The position numbers and the translations under genes are program-made. From contig CP070650.1 of NCBI GenBank assembly GCA_020354595.1, forward strand, positions 2,527,928 through 2,536,021: 8,094 bases of DNA, read 5' to 3'. The notes below the pieces were generated by a model that ran no database searches, was not told where the DNA came from, and saw only the letters and a list, made by a program, of their open reading frames with translations. The DNA comes from Myxococcales bacterium (GTDB lineage Bacteria > Myxococcota_A > Polyangia > Polyangiales > Houyiibacteriaceae). Below are positions 1-4,799 of this stretch, piece after piece. Within the stretch, counting starts at the first letter, position 1, and the number at the start of each line of letters is the position of its first letter.

Positions 1-11
1 CCGAGCTGCCG

Positions 12-1271
12 ATGACCCCTCCCGGTGGGATGCGCGACCTGCTCCCACCCGTCTCGATGACGCGGACCCTGCTCTGGCAGCGGTTGATGGAGACGTTCGA
101 CCTTCATGGGTACCAGCGTGTGACGACGCCACCTGTCGAGTACGCGGACGTAATCGAACGGGGGCTCGGAACGGTCGATCGACGCGACCTCGTCCGGTTC
201 GTCGAGCCGGACTCCGGCGAGGTCGCGCTGCTTCGTCCCGACATCACGCCTCAAATCGCGCGGATCATCGCGACACGGCTTCAGGATCGCCCCGGCCCCT
301 GGCGGCTGTCGTACGAGGGAACCATCGTTCGCCGGCGGCGCGGACGCGCGCGCAAGCAGCATCAAGTTCTGCAATGCGGGATCGAATGTGTCGGGCTCAG
401 GGGCCCCGAAGCCGACGCCGAGGTGATCGAGGTGGCCGTGCGTGCATGCGAAGGGGTCGGCCTGAAGGACTTCCTCGTCGAGCTCGCGCAGGTCAAGATC
501 GGCACCGAGGTACTCGATCACGTTCCGGATGGGCTGCGAACCCAGGTTGTCGAAACGCTCGCAGCCAAGGACGCAAGCACACTCGAAAAGCTCCTCAAAG
601 AAGCCGGCGTGATCGCGGCGGAGCGCAAGCGACTCCTCATGCTGTGCGACCTCTACGGAGACCGTAGCGTGATCGCCGACGCGCGCAGGCGCCTACGAAA
701 CACGGCGGCAAGGCGCGCGCTCGACGAGCTCGAGCGAGTGGTGGATCGCCTCGAATCGGCCGGCCTCGCCGACCGGGTCGCCATCGACCTTGGCGACTTG
801 CGCCGCCACAGCTACTACACGGGCGTGAGCATGACGCTCCTCGCAGAAGGCCCGGGCGAGCCGCTCGGGATGGGTGGACGCTACGACGACCTGCTCGGAC
901 GGTACGACGCGCCTACGCCCGCCACCGGGTTCGCGTTCGAGGTGGACAACGTCTCTTGGGCACTTTCGGAAGCCGGCATCTCGCTCGAAAACGAGTTGCC
1001 GTTGCGAGTGCTCGTCGCGGGCGGAGGCTCGGCTCGCAAGCGCAGCGCCGCAGAACAATGGCGCGCGCGCGGCGCACGCGTCGCGGTCGTGCCGGCCAAG
1101 ACCGCCGACGAGGCGAAGGCCTATGCGAAAGCGTGGGACTACGATCTGTTGATTTGGCAATCCGGGAGCCAAGCAAAGCTCACCCGCACGAAGGACGGCC
1201 GGTCGCGGACGCTCCGAGGCGAGCCGAACGACGCGTTGATCTCCTGGGCACGAGTTGGGAACGAGTCATGA
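12..1271 (+). CDS. hisZ: HisZ, ATP phosphoribosyltransferase regulatory subunit (HisRS paralogue)
   Basis: This 419-residue protein resembles the class II histidyl-tRNA synthetase core. HisZ proteins partner the short form of HisG in the cytoplasm, in the first step of histidine synthesis (ATP + PRPP to phosphoribosyl-ATP), and confer histidine feedback control. Visible landmarks are an N-terminal PGGMRDLLPP (residues 4-13), a motif 2-like region with a basic run VRRRRGRARK (106-115) followed by HQVLQCGIECVG, a histidine-site segment with YYTG (268-271), and GMGGRYDDLLGRY (286-298) followed by GFAFEVD. The histidine-site segment reads LGDLRRHSYYTG, as in HisZ, rather than the RGLDYYT usual in HisRS. 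Residues 330-419 form a short alternating region rather than a full anticodon-binding domain. The ATG at 12 precedes the conserved start, but the frame is open to the window edge, so a slightly upstream start is possible. No hisG is visible. A divergent HisRS is the main alternative. Confidence 0.85.
   Translation: MTPPGGMRDLLPPVSMTRTLLWQRLMETFDLHGYQRVTTPPVEYADVIERGLGTVDRRDLVRFVEPDSGEVALLRPDITPQIARIIATRLQDRPGPWRLSYEGTIVRRRRGRARKQHQVLQCGIECVGLRGPEADAEVIEVAVRACEGVGLKDFLVELAQVKIGTEVLDHVPDGLRTQVVETLAAKDASTLEKLLKEAGVIAAERKRLLMLCDLYGDRSVIADARRRLRNTAARRALDELERVVDRLESAGLADRVAIDLGDLRRHSYYTGVSMTLLAEGPGEPLGMGGRYDDLLGRYDAPTPATGFAFEVDNVSWALSEAGISLENELPLRVLVAGGGSARKRSAAEQWRARGARVAVVPAKTADEAKAYAKAWDYDLLIWQSGSQAKLTRTKDGRSRTLRGEPNDALISWARVGNES
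1257..1260 (+). promoter_or_regulatory. Shine-Dalgarno-like GGGA before purA
   Basis: GGGA lies inside the last codons of hisZ, seven bases before the purA ATG at 1268. Together with the ATGA overlap it supports 1268 as the purA start and suggests translational coupling to hisZ. The purA reading frame stays open well upstream of 1268, so this site and the conserved PurA N-terminus decide the start. The match is short and could be chance. Confidence 0.45.
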
Positions 1272-2548
1272 GCGCAGTGGTGGTGGTAGGGGCCCAATGG
1301 GGCGACGAAGGCAAGGGCAAGGTCGTCGACCTCTATGCCCCTTACGCTGACCTCGTGGTGCGATACGCCGGAGGCGCGAACGCGGGCCATACGCTCGTCG
1401 TCGGGGGAGAGAAGCTGATTCTCCACTTGATCCCCTCGGGGATCCTGCATGAGCAAACCCGGTGCGTCGTCGGCCAGGGAACCGTCATCGACCCGGCGGT
1501 CTTCCTGAAGGAGATCGAGGCGCTCGACGAGCGCGGTGTCTCGACCGAAGGCCGGCTGCTCGTGAGCCAGCGCGCGCACGTCGTCTTGCCGCATCACAAG
1601 CTCATCGACGAGCTTCGCGAGAACAAATCAGGCGGCGCGATTGGAACGACCAAGCGAGGCATCGGACCGTGCTACGAAGACAAGGTCGCCCGGCGGGGCG
1701 TCCGCATGGGAGACCTTCTCGACGCTGCGCGACTGAAAAGCAAGCTCGACGCCAACCTCGAGTGCTGGCGCGCGGTCGCGGAAGACCTCGGAGGGAACCT
1801 GCCGAGCGCACAGGAGATCGCCGCTCAGTACGCCGACCTCGGAAACGCACTGCGCGCCTACATCGGCGACGCCGCGAAGATCGTCCGCGCATCGATCCAA
1901 GGCGACGAGAAGATCCTGCTCGAAGGCGCACAGGGCACCATGCTCGACATCGACAACGGAACCTATCCGTTCGTGACGAGCTCGAATGCGGTCGCTGGCG
2001 GCGCTTGCGCAGGCGCTGGCATCGGCCCGACTGACATCGGAAGCGCGATCGGCATCGCCAAGGCGTACACGACCCGCGTGGGCGGCGGCCCATTCCCGAC
2101 CGAGCTCGAAGACGAGACCGGCCAGCAGCTTCGCGACGCCGGCGCCGAGTACGGCTCGACGACGGGACGCCCCCGCCGATGCGGTTGGCTCGACCTGGTC
2201 GCGCTTCGGCACGCGGTGGCGGTCAACGGTCTCAGCGAGATCGCGATCACCAAGCTCGACGTGCTCACGGTCTTGCCTGAGCTCAAGGTATGCGTGGCGT
2301 ACGAGCTCGACGGGGAGCGCCTCGAGTACCCCCCGTACGAGCGGGTCGAGGACGTGAAGCCGATCTATGAGACCCTCGAGGGCTGGGACGAAGAGCTCCC
2401 CTCCTGCCGAAGTCGGGAGGACTTGCCGCCCGCGGCACAGCGCTACATCGCCCGAATCGAGCAGGGAGTCGGCTGCAAGGTGGGTGTCGTCAGCGTCGGA
2501 CCGGACCGTCAGGACACCGCCGACCTAAGCGACCCGTTCGCCAGTTAG
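1268..2548 (+). CDS. purA: Adenylosuccinate synthetase (PurA)
   Basis: PurA joins IMP and aspartate with GTP hydrolysis to give adenylosuccinate, the first committed step to AMP. The 426-residue length is normal for bacterial PurA. The N-terminus carries the GTP-binding signature QWGDEGKGK (residues 10-18) with catalytic Asp13, and NAGH (38-41) with catalytic His41, at the same numbers as in the E. coli enzyme. The second family signature GIGPCYEDKVARR is at 131-143, and the aspartate-binding loop STTGRPRRCGW is at 297-307. All key residues are present, so the enzyme should be active. The start overlaps the hisZ stop in an ATGA, which suggests coupled translation. The frame stays open upstream to about 956, but that segment overlaps hisZ and has no PurA similarity. 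The TAG stop overlaps the stop of the opposing ridA gene, leaving no intergenic terminator. Confidence 0.98.
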   Translation: MSAVVVVGAQWGDEGKGKVVDLYAPYADLVVRYAGGANAGHTLVVGGEKLILHLIPSGILHEQTRCVVGQGTVIDPAVFLKEIEALDERGVSTEGRLLVSQRAHVVLPHHKLIDELRENKSGGAIGTTKRGIGPCYEDKVARRGVRMGDLLDAARLKSKLDANLECWRAVAEDLGGNLPSAQEIAAQYADLGNALRAYIGDAAKIVRASIQGDEKILLEGAQGTMLDIDNGTYPFVTSSNAVAGGACAGAGIGPTDIGSAIGIAKAYTTRVGGGPFPTELEDETGQQLRDAGAEYGSTTGRPRRCGWLDLVALRHAVAVNGLSEIAITKLDVLTVLPELKVCVAYELDGERLEYPPYERVEDVKPIYETLEGWDEELPSCRSREDLPPAAQRYIARIEQGVGCKVGVVSVGPDRQDTADLSDPFAS

Positions 2549-2937
2549 CGACCGACCCGCGCGGTGAAGTCGATTTCCACCTTGGCCCCCTTGGGCAGGG
2601 CCGCGACTTCGACGGTCGCGCGGGCCGGCGGAACCAGTCCCTCGAAGAACTCGGCATAAACCTGATTCATCTTCGAGAATTCTCCCATATCCGCCAGATA
2701 GACGGTCGCTTTCGCGACATCGCCTCGACTGGCTCCAGCTCTAAGCAAAACGGCATCGAGGTTGTCGAGCACCTGTCGGGTCTCAGCTTCGATATCCCCG
2801 CCGCCGACCATCAGACCGCTCTCGGGATCGAGCGCGAGCTGTCCGGAGCAGAAGATCCACTCGCCGACCGCGACCGCCTGACAGTAGGGGCCGATGGCCG
2901 CGGGCGCGGCATCGGTTTCGATTGGTTTGTTCGCCAT
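2545..2937 (-). CDS. ridA: RidA family enamine/imine deaminase
   Basis: RidA (YjgF/YER057c/UK114 family) hydrolyses reactive enamine/imine intermediates such as 2-aminoacrylate, released by PLP-dependent dehydratases, and so protects other PLP enzymes. The 130-residue length is typical of this trimeric cytoplasmic protein. Visible motifs are the N-terminal IGPYCQAV (residues 15-22), FCSGQLALDP (29-38) and the C-terminal signature PPARATVEVAALPKGAKVEI (103-122). Within it Arg106 corresponds to the substrate carboxylate-binding arginine, and Glu121 to the conserved glutamate of true RidA proteins. These place it in the active RidA subgroup rather than the Rid4-Rid7 groups. Its stop codon overlaps that of purA, and it diverges from xth with almost no gap. 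No clear ribosome-binding site precedes its ATG. The stretch around 2641-2700 is only about 45% GC, lower than the neighbouring genes, but the family is too widespread for this to imply transfer. Confidence 0.95.
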   Translation of the reverse strand: MANKPIETDAAPAAIGPYCQAVAVGEWIFCSGQLALDPESGLMVGGGDIEAETRQVLDNLDAVLLRAGASRGDVAKATVYLADMGEFSKMNQVYAEFFEGLVPPARATVEVAALPKGAKVEIDFTARVGR

Positions 2938-2961
2938 GATTCCATGCTACTTCATACTGGC
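2938..2961. promoter_or_regulatory. Minimal divergent ridA/xth intergenic region
   Basis: Only 24 bases separate the ridA ATG (2937, minus) from the preferred xth ATG (2962, plus), or 6 bases if xth starts at 2944. This is the only apparently non-coding gap between genes. Bases 2911-2967 are about 44% GC, clearly below the surrounding coding sequence, as expected near a promoter. I find no convincing paired -35/-10 boxes. Weak -10-like hexamers exist (CATACT at 2953-2958 on plus, TATGAA on minus), but neither has a good -35 at normal spacing. Each promoter must overlap the start of the opposite gene, or the transcripts have very short leaders. Confidence 0.4.
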
Positions 2962-2967
2962 ATGAAG
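2950..2967. promoter_or_regulatory. Inverted repeat spanning the xth start codon
   Basis: CTTCAT (2950-2955) and ATGAAG (2962-2967) form a perfect six-base inverted repeat with a six-base spacer. The right arm contains the preferred xth start codon. A shorter overlapping pair, CATGC (2943-2947) and GCATG (2960-2964), is also present. On DNA this could be an operator shared by ridA and xth; on the xth mRNA it could form a small hairpin over the start codon. Six-base arms can arise by chance, so this is a candidate only. Confidence 0.25.
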
Positions 2968-3732
2968 GTCGCCACGTGGAACGTGAACTCGATCCGGGCG
3001 CGCCAGCAACACGTCGTCGACTGGCTCGACGCGGCGCGACCCGACGTGCTTTGCCTTCAGGAGCTCAAGGCGACCGCCGATGAGTTCCCCTTCGATCAGG
3101 TGCGCGAGTCCGGGTACGAGGCGGCCGTGTTCGGACAAAGGACGTACAATGGCGTCGCCATCGTCAGCCGGTATCCACTCGCCGACGTTCGGGAGGGTCT
3201 CGGCGATGACGAGGACGATCCGCAGGCGCGACTGATCAGCGCAGACATCGAGGGCGTGACCGTGATGAGCGCGTACTTCCCGAACGGAGGCGAGGTCGGC
3301 TCCGACAAGTACGACTACAAGCTTCGGTGGATGGAGCGGCTCCGGGGCCTGCTCGAGCAGCGATTTGATGCGGAGACTGACGAGGTCGCGCTCTGCGGAG
3401 ATTTCAACGTCGCACCGTGGGATGACGACATCGGGCGGCCGACCGAATGGCGAGCTTCGGTGCTCGCCTGCGACTCGGTCCGAGAAGCCCTCGACGGCGT
3501 CGCATCGTTTGGTCTTCGAGACGTGGTTCGCCCCTTTCACCCGCAGGGCGGTGTCTTTTCCTGGTGGGACTACCGCGGCCGCGGCTTCGAGCGGGGCAAC
3601 GGCCTTCGAATCGATCACGTCTACTGCACACCGAAGCTCGCCGAACGCGCGATCGGCGCCGTCGTCGACCGCGCAGAGCGCGCCCGTAAGTCGCCCTCCG
3701 ACCATGCCCCGGTCATCGTGGAATTTGCATGA
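2962..3732 (+). CDS. xth: Exodeoxyribonuclease III (Xth family AP endonuclease)
   Basis: This enzyme cuts DNA 5' to abasic sites and has 3'-exonuclease and 3'-phosphodiesterase activity in base excision repair. The 256-residue protein belongs to the Mg2+-dependent EEP fold. Active-site residues are all visible: Asn7 (TWNVNSIRAR), Glu34 (LQELK) as metal ligand, Tyr105 (SAYFPNG), Asp147 and Asn149 (CGDFNVAP), Asp218 (RIDHV), and the catalytic pair Asp247-His248 (SDHAP). The start at 2962 gives the canonical MKVATWNVNSIRAR N-terminus and puts the catalytic glutamate at 34, as in E. coli ExoIII. An upstream in-frame ATG at 2944 would add six residues. Neither start has a recognisable ribosome-binding site, so a leaderless or very short-leader message is possible. 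The gene overlaps the next one by ATGA at 3729-3732 and heads a three-gene cassette. Confidence 0.95.
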   Translation: MKVATWNVNSIRARQQHVVDWLDAARPDVLCLQELKATADEFPFDQVRESGYEAAVFGQRTYNGVAIVSRYPLADVREGLGDDEDDPQARLISADIEGVTVMSAYFPNGGEVGSDKYDYKLRWMERLRGLLEQRFDAETDEVALCGDFNVAPWDDDIGRPTEWRASVLACDSVREALDGVASFGLRDVVRPFHPQGGVFSWWDYRGRGFERGNGLRIDHVYCTPKLAERAIGAVVDRAERARKSPSDHAPVIVEFA

Positions 3733-4799
3733 CCTCGCTCGTCACACTTGCGTTGTGCGCCGTTGTCCCGTGGATCGTCTGCAGTGGGCTTCGCGCTTGG
3801 CTCACGGTCGATGGCAACCGCTCTTCATCCGCACAGGAGCGAGCGCTCGTACGCTATCGGCGCGCGACGTTGTGGTCGGGCGCGATCGGCCTGCCACTTT
3901 CGGCGGTCGCCGGGGCCCTTGTCGTCGATCCCGTGCTGTCGACGCGCTGGCCCGTCGCCGGCGCGTGGTTCTTCGCGAGCGTTTGCACGATCACCACCTG
4001 GTCGAGCCTCGCGCTCGCGCAGCGAACTGCGGACGAGGCACGCGCCATGTCCGTCGTCGAGACGATCGGCCGCGTCGTTCAGATGGCTGCGGTGCCGTCG
4101 CTCGCCGTGGCGCTTTCGTTGCTCGTGCTCTACACGGTGGAAACCGAGGTCCCGATGGTTGCGGGCGCGCGCGCCGTTCTCACCGGCCTGCTCTCGGTTG
4201 CCGCAGTCATCGTCGTCAGCCCTTGGCTCGCCAACCGACTCGGGCTCTGGCGCCTCCTTCCCTTTCGCGTCGATGCGGAGGGTGTGACGTGGCGGGTGGC
4301 GCACCTTCCCGTCCCGGCTCCGTTCTTGACTCACACGGCGGCACTCCCCTGGCTACGAACCGTGTTGGTCACCGACGGGCTGCTGCAGCGAGCGCCCGCC
4401 CCCCACTGGCGCGCGCTCGTGCTGTACGAGGTGGGCGGCGCGCGGCACGCGCGCGGCGACCGTGCGGCACGCTGGTCGGTCGCCATCCCGCTCTCGCTCG
4501 TCTTGTTCATTACCGCAGGCGCGGTCGGCGGTGAAGACCCGCGAAAGCTGGTCGCCGCAACGATCCTCGCGGTGCTCTTCACCGGAGTCGCGACCTGGTT
4601 TGCGAATCGAGAGCCCTCGTCGAAGCTCGCGCTCGACGCGGCCGACCCTTCGGTGCAAGAGCTCGCGCAGACACTTCGAAGCCTGCCCCCTGCCCATGGC
4701 CAGGCGCTGCCACGCACGTCACACCGGCCCCTGGGCCCGGTGCTGTACGACCGACTGTTCGCGCTTGGACACGACCCGGGACCAAGGCCGCATTCATGA
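3729..4799 (+). CDS. Multi-pass membrane protein, degenerate M48-like metallopeptidase (probable pseudoprotease)
   Basis: I recognise no named gene. The 356-residue product has about seven hydrophobic segments (roughly residues 3-23, 47-67, 75-97, 118-137, 146-168, 250-267 and 273-291). Between segments five and six lies a soluble stretch with the M48/STE24-HtpX pattern. VLVTDGLL (212-219) matches the strand before the catalytic helix, and ALVLYEVGGARHARGD (229-244) aligns with the helix that normally reads AxxxHExGHxxxxD. Zinc-binding HExxH is replaced by YEVGG (233-237): both histidines are gone and Glu234 remains. Downstream, REPSSKLAL (294-302) resembles the third-ligand region RExEADxFAL, keeping a glutamate (295) but losing the AD pair. 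The inferred role is non-catalytic, perhaps scaffold or substrate binding. It overlaps xth and the aminopeptidase gene by ATGA on either side. A weakly similar M56-type protein is the alternative. The gene is intact, with no frameshift. Confidence 0.6.
   Translation: MTSLVTLALCAVVPWIVCSGLRAWLTVDGNRSSSAQERALVRYRRATLWSGAIGLPLSAVAGALVVDPVLSTRWPVAGAWFFASVCTITTWSSLALAQRTADEARAMSVVETIGRVVQMAAVPSLAVALSLLVLYTVETEVPMVAGARAVLTGLLSVAAVIVVSPWLANRLGLWRLLPFRVDAEGVTWRVAHLPVPAPFLTHTAALPWLRTVLVTDGLLQRAPAPHWRALVLYEVGGARHARGDRAARWSVAIPLSLVLFITAGAVGGEDPRKLVAATILAVLFTGVATWFANREPSSKLALDAADPSVQELAQTLRSLPPAHGQALPRTSHRPLGPVLYDRLFALGHDPGPRPHS
4784..4787 (+). promoter_or_regulatory. Shine-Dalgarno-like AAGG before the aminopeptidase gene
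   Basis: AAGG sits eight bases before the ATG at 4796, inside the last codons of the membrane protein gene. It supports 4796 as the start and, with the ATGA overlap, translational coupling. The four-base match is weak evidence on its own. Confidence 0.4.

Noticed and set aside
956..1267. In-frame upstream extension of purA (a start at 956 would add 104 residues)
   Set aside because: The extension overlaps hisZ, is arginine-rich frame-shadow sequence, and the conserved PurA N-terminus with Asp13 and His41 numbering begins exactly at 1268.
2944..2961. Earlier xth start at 2944 adding six residues
   Set aside because: The 2962 start gives the canonical N-terminus and Glu34 numbering. The earlier ATG has no ribosome-binding site and nearly abuts the ridA start. 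It cannot be fully excluded.
4425..4439. Possibility that the missing HExxH of the membrane protein is a frameshift artefact
   Set aside because: The frame is continuous from 3729 to 4799, with M48-like sequence on both sides of YEVGG in the same frame. The change is two codon substitutions, not a shift.
3365..4534. 389-codon plus-strand frame crossing the xth/membrane protein junction
   Set aside because: It overlaps two supported genes in another frame, is rich in Arg, Ser and Ala, and shows no family motif. The ATGA junction and the M48-like pattern support the annotated frames.
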